Source: Roseobacter ponti (GTDB taxonomy: Bacteria > Pseudomonadota > Alphaproteobacteria > Rhodobacterales > Rhodobacteraceae). From it: a DNA stretch of 64,000 nucleotides. The notes below the pieces were generated by a model. It saw nothing but the letters and a program-made list of their open reading frames with translations, searched no databases and was not told the origin of the DNA. Numbering within the stretch: position 1 is the stretch's first letter; every line of letters starts with the position of its first letter. Below are positions 1 to 7,766 of this stretch, in pieces. The translations under genes were made by a program, and so were the position numbers. The stretch is taken from contig NZ_CP048788.1 of assembly GCF_012932215.1 (NCBI RefSeq), positions 2,914,001 to 2,978,000 of the forward strand. Reading direction: 5' to 3'.

Positions 1-368
1 AACCGGTAAAACTCATGAAACCGCATATGCACCATGTGCCCGGTCGGCGGGATATCCAGCCAGGGCGCCATGAAAGCCCCGGTCCAGTATCCACCGCAGC
101 CGACCCAGTCCGCACCCTCGGGCGTCGGCCCTGCCATGACAATATAGTCGCGCCGCTCCAGATCGGGCCAGGCCCGCAGCAACGGCCCGAAAACCCGCTC
201 CGTAAACGCATCCACCCCGTGAATGGTCTCAAAGGGAAACGAGAGCCGGAAAATGACATCCGGCGCGCAGATTTCATGAAGCGCCCGGCGCACGGCTCCG
301 GCGTCAAAATTATACATCGCTGCGCGCAGAGGCCCGATCAGCTTCTTATGGTCTGTGTGTTTGTCCAT
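1..368 (-). CDS. SnoaL/NTF2-like protein, C-terminus cut by window edge
   Basis: From the ATG at 366-368 the minus frame stays open to the window edge (about 122 codons). The protein begins MDKHTDHKKLIGPLRAAMYN and has the look of SnoaL-type NTF2-fold proteins: a leading helix, a strand-rich stretch with DVIFRLSFPFETIHG, a helix FGPLLRAWPDLERRDY, and a late strand with PPTGHMVHMRF. Known members are small cone-shaped enzymes (cyclases, isomerases, hydratases) or ligand-binding proteins. It lies 50 bases downstream of the HisD-like gene and is probably the last or second-to-last gene of the ABC-transporter operon. A second SnoaL-like gene sits on the other side of the dehydrogenase. The substrate cannot be read from the sequence. 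The missing end may hold catalytic residues. Confidence 0.7.
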   Translation of the reverse strand, partial: MDKHTDHKKLIGPLRAAMYNFDAGAVRRALHEICAPDVIFRLSFPFETIHGVDAFTERVFGPLLRAWPDLERRDYIVMAGPTPEGADWVGCGGYWTGAFMAPWLDIPPTGHMVHMRFHEFYR

Positions 369-418
369 TACGTCTTCCGGCAATGATTACTGCACAGGCG
401 GCGCAGCGCCCGGGCCCC

Positions 419-1747
419 CTATTCCGCGGCTTCGCGTGCGGGTGCGCCCTCTCCGTAGGGCACATTCACACCGCCATAGCGCCGCACCCGCAGGTTGCAT
501 TGCTCGGCATGCCCGACAAATCCTTCAAGCATGCACAGCCGCGAGCCGTAAGCGCCGATTTCAGCTGCGGCCTCATCCGTCAGAATCCTCTGGTAGCTGT
601 GCGTTTTCAGGAACTTGCCCACCCACAATCCGCCGGTATAGCGCCCGGCTTTGCGGGTCGGCAGCGTGTGGTTCGTCCCGATGACCTTGTCGCCGTTGGC
701 GACATTCGTGCGCGGTCCCAGAAAAAGTGCGCCGTAGCAGGTCATATGCTCAAGGAACCAGTCATCGCGTTCAGTCATCACCTGCACATGCTCAGACGCG
801 ATGTCATCGGCCACCTCCAGCATCTCCTCCCAGGTGTCACAGACAATCACTTCGCCGTAGTCTTCCCAGCTTACCCGCGCGGTGCCCGCCGTCGGCAGTA
901 TCCCGAGGATGCGGTCAATCTCTGAAAGCGTTTCTTCTGCCAGACGGCGCGAGTTTGTCAGCAGCACGGCAGGCGAATTATACCCGTGCTCAGCCTGCCC
1001 CAGCAGATCGGTGGCGCACATTTCCGCATCCACCGTTTCATCCGCGATCACCATGGTTTCGGTCGGTCCGGCGAAGAGATCAATGCCGACACGCCCGAAA
1101 AGCTGTCGCTTGGCTTCTGCCACAAAAGCATTACCCGGCCCGACCAGCATGTGCACCGGCTCGATGGTATCTGTGCCGATCGCCATTGCACCCACTGCCT
1201 GGATGCCGCCCAGCACGTAAATCTCATGCGCCCCGCCCAGATGCATCGCCGCAATGACGCCAGGGTTTGGCTTCCCCTGAAAGGGCGGCGTGCAGGCGAT
1301 GATCCGCGGCACGCCGGCAACGCTGGCCGTGGCCACAGACATGTGCGCGGAGGCGACCATCGGAAATTTGCCACCCGGCACATAGCAGCCAACCGACTGA
1401 ACGGGGATATTTTTGTGCCCCAGAATCACCCCGGGCATGGTTTCCACTTCGATGTCGAGCATCGATGCACGCTGCGCCTCGGCAAAGTTGCGTACCTGGG
1501 TCTGAGCAAAGCGGATGTCTTCCAGTTCGCGCGGGCTGAGCTGTGCGATCAGATCCTCGATCTCCGCAGTGCTCAGCCGGAAAGATGCCGGTGTGTAACT
1601 GTCAAAGCTTTCGCTGAGTTCGCGCACCGCCACATCGCCGCGCGCCTCGATATCGGCCAGGGCTGTCTCAACCGCTGCCCGCGTTTTTGCATCATCATCT
1701 GCCCGCTCTGTATCGGACTTGCCGCGCTTCAGATACTCAATCGCCAT
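419..1747 (-). CDS. HisD-fold NAD-dependent alcohol dehydrogenase, HpsN-like
   Basis: A 442-residue histidinol-dehydrogenase-fold enzyme. The HisD zinc and catalytic positions are all present: Q251 and H254 (GQAEHG), the E319-H320 base pair (SEHVQ), D353 ([10 protein letters not shown]) and H413 (VGHAEQ). The rest departs from biosynthetic HisD, for example [14 protein letters not shown] and the [10 protein letters not shown] segment. That fits the catabolic branch which includes sulfopropanediol 3-dehydrogenase HpsN, where an alcohol is oxidised in two steps to a carboxylate using NAD. It sits inside a sugar-type ABC operon between two SnoaL-like genes, not in a his operon, so a catabolic role is likely. 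Whether the substrate is dihydroxypropanesulfonate or another polyol is unknown. HpsN loci I recall use other transporter types, so I leave the symbol empty. Confidence 0.8.
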   Translation of the reverse strand: MAIEYLKRGKSDTERADDDAKTRAAVETALADIEARGDVAVRELSESFDSYTPASFRLSTAEIEDLIAQLSPRELEDIRFAQTQVRNFAEAQRASMLDIEVETMPGVILGHKNIPVQSVGCYVPGGKFPMVASAHMSVATASVAGVPRIIACTPPFQGKPNPGVIAAMHLGGAHEIYVLGGIQAVGAMAIGTDTIEPVHMLVGPGNAFVAEAKRQLFGRVGIDLFAGPTETMVIADETVDAEMCATDLLGQAEHGYNSPAVLLTNSRRLAEETLSEIDRILGILPTAGTARVSWEDYGEVIVCDTWEEMLEVADDIASEHVQVMTERDDWFLEHMTCYGALFLGPRTNVANGDKVIGTNHTLPTRKAGRYTGGLWVGKFLKTHSYQRILTDEAAAEIGAYGSRLCMLEGFVGHAEQCNLRVRRYGGVNVPYGEGAPAREAAE

Positions 1748-1759
1748 CTCTCTCTTCCC

Positions 1760-2290
1760 TCACTGACCGGGACGCGGGGGCGTTTTTTCGCCCCGGTCAA
1801 AGGCCTCCCAGCCCTCGCCCCCGAAAACATCTTTGTCGAGCTGCGCCAGCACATGCGGAAAATCCACCATGACGTGGTTGTCCGTGATTTTTCCGTCCAC
1901 GACCTTCCAGAAATCCATATACCGGATCTCAACCCGCCTGCCGGTTGGCGCGATGCCCATAAACTCCCCCGAGTGGGTCGCTTCCTGGCGGCCGAATGCG
2001 GCAGCCCACTCGCCCATGTAAAGCCGCGCTTCATCGATACAGACCTTATCCGAAAAAGCTGCCTGGAACGGGCGCTGCCAGTTTTCCTGAAACTCGCGCA
2101 GCCCGTTTTTGGTCCCGCACCCCTGGTTTCCCGACCACCGGAAACTTTCGGCGAAAAACGCGCCAATATCATCAATGCGGTGATCATTCAGACCATCGAC
2201 CATGCCTTCGATCACGCGGCGTGTCTCGTCGGTTCTGCTCATATCCGTGCCTTTTGTCAGCACGGCCTGTTCAGGTCTTGAGCCCTTCAT
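1760..2290 (-). CDS. SnoaL-like polyketide cyclase / NTF2-fold protein
   Basis: About 176 residues. SnoaL-like pattern: N-terminal helix with RRVIEGMVDGLNDHRID, then the aromatic-rich FFAESFRWSGNQG, a middle strand MGEWAAAFGRQEATH, and the late PTGRRVEIRYMDFWKVVDGK motif typical of SnoaL proteins. I place the start at the ATG at 2288-2290 because AGGAG lies 7 bases upstream. An ATG at 2240-2242 (MSRTDETRR) with AAAAGG upstream is a plausible shorter start. Twelve bases separate it from the HisD-like gene. Such proteins act as small cyclases, isomerases or binding proteins. Here the position next to a dehydrogenase and an importer suggests a step in the same breakdown pathway. Confidence 0.75.
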   Translation of the reverse strand: MKGSRPEQAVLTKGTDMSRTDETRRVIEGMVDGLNDHRIDDIGAFFAESFRWSGNQGCGTKNGLREFQENWQRPFQAAFSDKVCIDEARLYMGEWAAAFGRQEATHSGEFMGIAPTGRRVEIRYMDFWKVVDGKITDNHVMVDFPHVLAQLDKDVFGGEGWEAFDRGEKTPPRPGQ

Positions 2291-2387
2291 CGCGTCGCTC
2301 CTGTGCATTGACCGCCCGGCGCGTGCGACGCAGTGCGGACGTGCAGAGATCGGGCCGCAGGAGCGTGCTCTGCCGGTCCGCTGCCCA

Positions 2388-3545
2388 TCAGCCTTTCACG
2401 GCTCCTGCTGTCAGACCGCTGACGATCTGCCGCTGAAAGACCATGACCAGCAAAAAGAGCGGCGCCGTGATCGACACTGCGGCGGCAACCGCTTCAACCT
2501 GATCGGTCGTTGTCGTTTCGCGGTTGAAGTAGCCGGCGATGGCCGGAACCATGGTCTGGTTCTGTGCATCCAGCAGCAGCGACGTTACGAGAAAATCGTT
2601 ATATCCCAGCAGGAAGCTGAACAGACCCGTGGTAATGACACCCGGCCACATCACCGGCATGATCACCCTGCGGAACGCCTGAAAGTGCGAGCAGCCATCG
2701 ACACGGGCGGCCTCATCAAGTTCAGCCGGGATGTTCTGGAAGAAAGACCTCAGCATCCAGATCGTAAACGGCTGGTTGATAGACACGAGCACCGCAATCA
2801 CTGCCCAGGGCTGACCATAAAGCGTGGGAGCACCTTCGCCGAAGATCGGGCGCAGGATTTCGGAAGAGTTGATGAAGACCGGCAGATAGCCTGCGACAAG
2901 CACCGAATGCGGCAGCGCGCGGAAGACCAGCGCGAGGATCAGCAGCCAGAAAGCCAGATCCGAGCCCGAGCGTGCCAGCCCGTAGCCTGCAAGTGTCCCC
3001 ACGGTCAGAGAGATCGTCACGACGCCGGCTGTCACAAGCATGGAGTTCAGGAAGTTGCGGTAGAACTCATTTTCACCCCAGACAGCCACGTAGTGTTCGG
3101 TTGTCAGGCCCAGAACCGGCGTGCCAAGCGGGCCGAGAATGCTGTTGAGAACACCCAGAACCAGCGGCAGCAGCCCGAAAAAGATCAGAATGAAGGCCAC
3201 CGCATAAAGCACAGCACCAAAGACCCAGCCCAGCACGAGATATCCCGGCGGGCAGTACCGCCGCACAAGCCCCGGCAGGCGGGTAAATGCCCAGCGGATC
3301 GCAAAGAAAAGCACGATCAGACCAATGATGATATCCGGCACTGAAAGCCCGTCCCCGTTCGCCCGAGTGGCCGGGCCGAATATCACATCCAGCGGACTGG
3401 CGGCAAAGGCATCGACGGGAGATTTGAAGCTCATGACCGCGATCCAGAAGATCGGGAAGGCTGCGAGAATACACCAGAAGGCCAGAAACGCGCCGGAGGA
3501 GAAACGCAGCGCAAAAGACTGCTGCATGGCTTTGGGCGTGGACAT
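2388..3545 (-). CDS. ABC sugar-type transporter permease, MalG type
   Basis: A 385-residue inner-membrane permease. It has a first membrane segment around residues 19-40, then an extra hydrophobic stretch of about 90 residues (roughly 65-150) not found in ordinary ~280-residue MalG-type permeases, and then the standard core. The coupling EAA loop is visible as EAARVDGCSHFQAFRRVIMP. It forms the channel with the MalF-type partner: its ATG shares one base with the partner's TGA (TGATG), so the two are translationally coupled. It imports the ligand brought by the binding protein encoded upstream. The expanded N-terminal region is the unusual part and may change how the periplasmic mouth is built. 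Confidence 0.9.
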   Translation of the reverse strand: MSTPKAMQQSFALRFSSGAFLAFWCILAAFPIFWIAVMSFKSPVDAFAASPLDVIFGPATRANGDGLSVPDIIIGLIVLFFAIRWAFTRLPGLVRRYCPPGYLVLGWVFGAVLYAVAFILIFFGLLPLVLGVLNSILGPLGTPVLGLTTEHYVAVWGENEFYRNFLNSMLVTAGVVTISLTVGTLAGYGLARSGSDLAFWLLILALVFRALPHSVLVAGYLPVFINSSEILRPIFGEGAPTLYGQPWAVIAVLVSINQPFTIWMLRSFFQNIPAELDEAARVDGCSHFQAFRRVIMPVMWPGVITTGLFSFLLGYNDFLVTSLLLDAQNQTMVPAIAGYFNRETTTTDQVEAVAAAVSITAPLFLLVMVFQRQIVSGLTAGAVKG

Positions 3546-4570
3546 CAGTGGGCGCTCCCTTTGTGGTCGCGCCAGGTGCGGCGCAGCGGCAGAACAAGCA
3601 GGAATACGATGCCGATCATGGTCAGCATGGCGGAGGCGGATGCCCTCGAAATGGCCCGGTTGCCCGCATCATCCGGCGTCATGAAGTCATAGGTCAGCCA
3701 CTGCAGCGAGATCACATGCGCCTGGCTGCGGAAGCCCACGATTTCTTCGAAGACACGGTAGCAGTCCATCAGGTGAATAAGCGCGATGAAAACGATGAGC
3801 GGCATCAGGTGCGGCACGATGACGTGGCGCAGACGCTCCCAGCGGCTCGCACCGTCGATCACAGCTGATTCCAGTGTGTCCATGTTCACGGTCTGCAGCC
3901 CCGCGTAAAAGATCACAAAGGCAAAGGGTGCAACATGCCAGACCCGGTAGAAGTACATCAGCAGTTCAATCGTCCAGGCCTGAGCGAACATTGAAATATT
4001 AGTGCCGGTCCAGCGTTCCATCATGGCCGTCAGGATGCCGTCACCAACAAAAAGCCAGTAGATCGAGAGTGATCCGATGACCGGTGTGATGATAAACGGC
4101 AGCAGCGAGACGAAGATCACCGGCCCGCGGATTGTCCGGGCCGCATTGTTGACCGCAAGCGCGATCGCAAGGCCGACACCAATAACAAGCGGCAGGGTCA
4201 GCAGCGTGAAGGACAGCGTAAAGCGCAGGGCGCGCCAGAAGTCGATCTGCATGATGTCATTCCAGCTGCCGTTGCCAACGGCCTCCCAGAACTTGTCCAT
4301 TTGCAGGACGTTCCGGTAACTTTCCAGACCGACCCAGCGGGTTTCGGTAATGGTCTTGCCGTCTTCGCCAAGCACCGGGACCGTTTTGATCTCTGTTGTG
4401 CAGGTCTGAGTCAGAAAGCCTGGTGTGCAGGTCTCGACCTCGACCTGCTCAAGCACAGGCTGGGTAACCTGAAAGCTCTGGATGAACACGCTGACGAGGG
4501 GGGCCGCGATGAACAGAAGCATCATGAACACGGACGGGCCGACAAATGCTGCAAATGTTTTGAATTTCAT
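3545..4570 (-). CDS. ABC sugar-type transporter permease, MalF type
   Basis: A 341-residue permease starting MKFKTFAAFVGPSVFMMLLF, with GAGG eight bases before the ATG. The frame extends further upstream but without a ribosome site. After the first membrane segment comes a periplasmic insert of about 90 residues holding four cysteines (VETCTPGFLTQTCTT region), then the five-helix core. The EAA-type loop reads ESAVIDGASRWERLRHVIVP. It is the partner of the MalG-type permease downstream and lies after the binding-protein gene, separated by a gap with a strong hairpin. The cysteine-bearing loop may make a periplasmic disulfide. Confidence 0.9.
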   Translation of the reverse strand: MKFKTFAAFVGPSVFMMLLFIAAPLVSVFIQSFQVTQPVLEQVEVETCTPGFLTQTCTTEIKTVPVLGEDGKTITETRWVGLESYRNVLQMDKFWEAVGNGSWNDIMQIDFWRALRFTLSFTLLTLPLVIGVGLAIALAVNNAARTIRGPVIFVSLLPFIITPVIGSLSIYWLFVGDGILTAMMERWTGTNISMFAQAWTIELLMYFYRVWHVAPFAFVIFYAGLQTVNMDTLESAVIDGASRWERLRHVIVPHLMPLIVFIALIHLMDCYRVFEEIVGFRSQAHVISLQWLTYDFMTPDDAGNRAISRASASAMLTMIGIVFLLVLPLRRTWRDHKGSAH

Positions 4571-4614
4571 CAGGTTATCCTCGCGCGGAGCCGGTTTGCA
4601 AAGGCATCGGGTAA

Positions 4615-4626
4615 AGTTTGCAAACT
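4615..4626. promoter_or_regulatory. TTGCAA palindrome, candidate LacI-family operator inside the operon
   Basis: AGTTTGCAAACT is a perfect 12-base palindrome in the gap between the binding-protein gene and the first permease gene. A second TTTGCAAA lies at 4595-4602 and a TGCAAAC at 4643-4649. The core matches the larger palindrome upstream of the ATPase gene. LacI-family operators often carry such cores. No LacI-type gene is in the window, so the link to a regulator is inference. Confidence 0.4.
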
Positions 4627-4663
4627 GCGTTCTGTGCGCGTCGTGCAAACGGCCCGTCAGGTC

Positions 4664-4695
4664 GGGGAGCGGCCGGAGATGTCCGGCCGCTCCCC
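4664..4695 (-). other. Strong intercistronic hairpin after the binding-protein gene
   Basis: A perfect 14-base-pair stem (GGGGAGCGGCCGGA with its complement) with a four-base loop, eight bases past the binding-protein stop codon. No T run follows on the transcribed strand, so it is unlikely to be a full terminator. Similar hairpins after malE-type genes stabilise the upstream message and let binding protein be made in excess over the permeases. That role fits the position. Confidence 0.7.
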
Positions 4696-4702
4696 TTAGA
4701 CA

Positions 4703-5923
4703 TTACTTCAGAACGCCTGCTTCTTTGGCCGAAGTGGTATAGGCCTCGTCAATCGCGACCAGCGTCGCCTCGGCATCGCGCTCGCCCGTCAGGAAGGCCG
4801 GCAACTCATTGCCAAGTGCTGTGTGCAGCAGACCCATCTGAGTGGTGGAGGGATAGGCCGGGGGCGCCGGAACGGCCGTCGCCGTCTCGATCGCACCCTT
4901 GGCGATTTCGGTCGGCTGATAGCCGTTCACCAGCCAGATCGCCGCGTCATTGGCGCTCGCGACCATCTCTGTGTCGAGGCCTTCCATCGCCAGACGGAAA
5001 GCTGCGTCGGCTTCCTCGTCGCTGATGTTGCTGGCAATCACGATGCCGTCCCACCAGAGCGTGGTGGCCGGTGCGCCGTCTGCAGTGGCTCTGGGGGCCG
5101 CTGACATCGCAATCTTGCCTACGACCTGGCTTTCAGCCTCATCGTTCATGGCGCCCGCACGGCTGGCCCAGAGGTTGGCCATGGCGATTTTGCCCTGCTG
5201 GAACTGCTGCTGGACGTAAGTGGAGTCGCTGACCAGCACTTCCGGGTCAGTGTAATCCAGTGCTTTTTTCATAGTTTCCAGCGCGGCCATACCGGCCTCG
5301 GAATTCACCGCTGTGGTGTTGTCGTCGTTAAAGAACGTGCCGCCAAACCCAGGATACATGTTTACGAATTCCTGCGCGAGGTTCCAACCCGACTTCATCG
5401 TGGCGCCAAGCGGATAATCGACAACGCCCGCCTCTTTAATCTGGTCCGCAGCCGCATAGACCTCATCCCAGGTCGTGGGCACTTCGATGCCGAGATCGGC
5501 AAGCACATCGGAGCGGTACATCAGGTGCTGTGTGTTCACCATCATTGCAATCGCCATGATCTGACCGTTGATGCGGATCAGCTGGTTGGGCGTGAGGTTC
5601 TGTCCGTATTTCTCGACCAGATCATCAAGCGGGCGGATCGTGCCGGCATTCAGCAGCGGCGTGATGGTACCATTGGAAACACCACCGATCTGATAAAGCG
5701 ACGGGTTGGCCTCAAAGGCAGCCGGCTGTTTGGTGCGGAACTCCTGGTCAAGCTCGGCCTGGAAGTTTCCGCATTCCGCCATCGCGTCCGTCACCGCTTT
5801 CCACGCCTCAAATCCGGCGCTCAGTGATTTTACCGGCACCTCGTTTTCATAGGAACATGCGGCGAAGGCCGCGCTTCCCATGAGCGAGACGGCGCCCGCG
5901 AGTGCTATTCTCTTCAAAAACAT
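4703..5923 (-). CDS. ABC transporter periplasmic sugar-binding protein
   Basis: About 406 residues, extracellular solute-binding protein family 1. The ATG at 5921-5923 gives a clean Sec signal peptide MFLKRIALAGAVSLMGSAAF ending in an AFA-A type cleavage site, with GGGAG seven bases upstream. A TTG two codons earlier is less likely. The mature part has the family's features: GGVSNGTITPLL early, QQFQQGKIAMANLWASRAGA in the middle and late PAPPAYPSTTQMG. It captures the ligand in the periplasm and delivers it to the two permeases encoded downstream. The gene lies between the ATPase and the permeases. The ligand is unknown; carbohydrates, polyols and related compounds are all used by this family. 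Confidence 0.9.
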   Translation of the reverse strand: MFLKRIALAGAVSLMGSAAFAACSYENEVPVKSLSAGFEAWKAVTDAMAECGNFQAELDQEFRTKQPAAFEANPSLYQIGGVSNGTITPLLNAGTIRPLDDLVEKYGQNLTPNQLIRINGQIMAIAMMVNTQHLMYRSDVLADLGIEVPTTWDEVYAAADQIKEAGVVDYPLGATMKSGWNLAQEFVNMYPGFGGTFFNDDNTTAVNSEAGMAALETMKKALDYTDPEVLVSDSTYVQQQFQQGKIAMANLWASRAGAMNDEAESQVVGKIAMSAAPRATADGAPATTLWWDGIVIASNISDEEADAAFRLAMEGLDTEMVASANDAAIWLVNGYQPTEIAKGAIETATAVPAPPAYPSTTQMGLLHTALGNELPAFLTGERDAEATLVAIDEAYTTSAKEAGVLK

Positions 5924-5949
5924 ATGCAAACTCCCTGTTGCGTATCGTT

Positions 5950-5974
5950 GGGTGCATCTTGCAAGTCTGCACCC
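5950..5974. promoter_or_regulatory. Inverted repeat with TTGCAA centre between ATPase and binding-protein genes
   Basis: GGGTGCA and TGCACCC are perfect 7-base arms around a loop that holds the palindrome CTTGCAAG. It lies 27 bases upstream of the binding-protein start. It could be an RNA hairpin, an operator of the same TTGCAA type seen elsewhere in this operon, or both. Confidence 0.4.
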
Positions 5975-6005
5975 TGTTGTGGCCCCTGTTCAGAGGAAAA
6001 AACCA

Positions 6006-7061
6006 TCAGGATCTGTCAATCCGCGTGCCAGTGTCCTCGTCGAACAGGTGGCAGATGGAAACCGGCACAGAAAAGGAGATCATATCCCCGATCTCTGCGC
6101 GGAATTCTTTATGTGCTTTGACCGACACGAGCTGGCCGCCGGCCCGCACGGTCAGCATTGTCGCGTCGCCCAGAAGCTCAATGGTATAGATGGGTGCGGT
6201 GATCTGGCCGCTGTTGCCTTCGGCGAGGGTCGCATCTTCCGCCCGGAACCCAAGTTTGACCGGTCCGTCCGCGGCGGTCAGGCCGGAGATCGACACGTTT
6301 TTACCCTCAAAAGTGCCGCTCTTGATCGTGCCGTCCATCAGGTTCATCGCCGGGCTTCCGATGAAGCTCGCGACAAAGGTATTGGCGGGATGGTCGTAAA
6401 TATCCGTTGGTGTGCCGACCTGCTGCACCTTGCCCTGTTTCATCACCACCACCCGGTCGGCGAGCGTCATGGCTTCTATCTGGTCATGGGTTACATACAC
6501 GGTTGTGACCTTCAGCTCATGGCTGAGATTTTTGATCTGCGCGCGGGTAGAGACACGCAGTTTGGCGTCGAGATTGGAGAGCGGCTCATCCATCAGGAAT
6601 ACATTGGGCTCACGCACGATGGCCCGCGCCAGCGCCACGCGCTGCCTCTGCCCCCCGGAAAGCTCGGCGGGCTTGCGGTGCAGGAAATCATCCAGCTCGA
6701 CCATCGCAGAGGCGCGGCGCACGCGTTCGTCATGCTCTGCCTCGGGCACTTTGCGCACCTTCAGAGGGAAGCGGATATTCTCGTAGACATTCATGTTCGG
6801 GTAGAGGCCGTATGACTGAAACACCATCGCCACATCGCGGTCTTTCGGGTCCAGATCATTAACCACGCGACCGTCGATAATGATCTCGCCCTCGGTGGCG
6901 TCTTCGAGACCTGCGATCATGCGCATTGTCGTCGTCTTGCCACAGCCGGAGGGCCCGAGCAGGACCAGAAATTCCTGATCCGCGATGGTCAGGTCGAAGC
7001 TGTCGACCCCGACAAAGCTCCCCCAGCGTTTGTTTACATTTCGCAGTTGAATTTCGGCCAT
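6006..7061 (-). CDS. ABC transporter ATPase, MalK/UgpC type
   Basis: 351 residues, starting MAEIQLRNVNKRWGSF with a GGGGG ribosome site just upstream. The longer open frame before this ATG is not gene-like. Walker A GPSGCGKT near residue 38, Q-loop FQSYGLYP, signature LSGGQRQR, Walker B VFLMDEPLSNLDAKL, switch histidine in YVTHDQIEAMTLADR. The C-terminal ~110 residues form a TOBE-type regulatory domain (VKLGFRAEDATL, IELLGDATMLTVRAG). It powers the importer and is the first gene of the operon, which is an unusual but known order. The message probably starts in the region holding the palindromic operator upstream. Confidence 0.93.
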   Translation of the reverse strand: MAEIQLRNVNKRWGSFVGVDSFDLTIADQEFLVLLGPSGCGKTTTMRMIAGLEDATEGEIIIDGRVVNDLDPKDRDVAMVFQSYGLYPNMNVYENIRFPLKVRKVPEAEHDERVRRASAMVELDDFLHRKPAELSGGQRQRVALARAIVREPNVFLMDEPLSNLDAKLRVSTRAQIKNLSHELKVTTVYVTHDQIEAMTLADRVVVMKQGKVQQVGTPTDIYDHPANTFVASFIGSPAMNLMDGTIKSGTFEGKNVSISGLTAADGPVKLGFRAEDATLAEGNSGQITAPIYTIELLGDATMLTVRAGGQLVSVKAHKEFRAEIGDMISFSVPVSICHLFDEDTGTRIDRS

Positions 7062-7138
7062 GGTGCCCCCCGTTGACACGGACCCGCGGCTGCAGGCCTT
7101 CCTGACGCTAGTCACCGGCACGCGGACTTGGCAAGAGA

Positions 7139-7160
7139 TTTTTGCAAACGTGTGCAAAAA
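7139..7160. promoter_or_regulatory. Palindromic LacI-type operator upstream of the ABC operon
   Basis: TTTTTGCA and TGCAAAAA are perfect 8-base arms around the centre AACGTG. It lies about 80 bases before the ATPase start codon, where an operator for the whole operon would be expected. The TTGCAAACG-type core resembles LacI-family sites in alphaproteobacterial sugar operons. The regulator itself is not in the window. Confidence 0.55.
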
Positions 7161-7161
7161 A

Positions 7162-7766
7162 TCATAAAGCAGATTACCGGGCTGATTGCTGACAGGGCAG
7201 TCTGTGCACGGCGGACCGCCATGTGACCGGTGTGTACAGATCGCCTCAGCCCGGCCCGGCATTTTCTGTCCAAAGGCTCACAGAGGGGCTGAGCCGGTGA
7301 TTAGGCATCAATACAGTACCTTACGGACAAGAGATCGGTCGGGTTCAAATGCGCGGTGCCTGCCGCACCGTAAGATACCTGCCTGTGTCCGGGCGGTGGT
7401 TCCCTGCCGTTCCGACCAGACGGACAGCTGGTGCAATCCTGATCTGACGGCTTAGAAATGCATCCCGACGCCTCTTTTTTTCGGGCACCGGCGAGGCATC
7501 TGAACGGCGCTGTCGGAGCCCGCACTATCCCGGACCACGGATTACAGAGCGCGGAGATTGCGAATCACGCCGCGTCGCATCGTTGCGGCCCGCACCCGTC
7601 CGTTTTCGTGCAGACGAACTATAATGCCGGCGTGACCGGACAGCTCAACCGATCGTCAGCCAGACAAAAAAGAAGGCACGGACGCCCGGTGGTGCCTGTC
7701 ATAGGGCGCAGGGCAGCTAACCCCCCCTGCCGAGCCCGACTCGTGTTAAATCCGGCGCCTGCCGTA
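7162..7766. other. Gene-poor 600-base stretch between two minus-strand operons
   Basis: No open frame here looks coding: the longest are 74-89 codons with unlikely composition and no ribosome sites. Visible structure includes an 11-base inverted repeat at 7316-7326 and 7368-7378 with one mismatch (GTACCTTACGG and CCGTAAGATAC), and a hairpin CGGTGC/GCACCG at 7354-7370 that competes with its right arm. There is also a GGCGG-A-CCGCC repeat near 7204. No tRNA or promoter could be assigned. Confidence 0.6.

Noticed and set aside
15-386. 123-codon plus frame at the window start
   Set aside because: The minus frame here encodes a recognisable NTF2-like protein with a start codon; the plus product is Pro/Arg-rich noise.
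419-1747. Biosynthetic histidinol dehydrogenase
   Set aside because: The metal and base residues are shared, but the neighbours are transporter and NTF2-type genes, and several loops differ from true HisD. A catabolic alcohol dehydrogenase is more likely.
7186-7525. Short open frames in the 7.2-7.5 kb gap
   Set aside because: Composition is unlike the neighbouring genes, with no ribosome sites and no recognisable domains.
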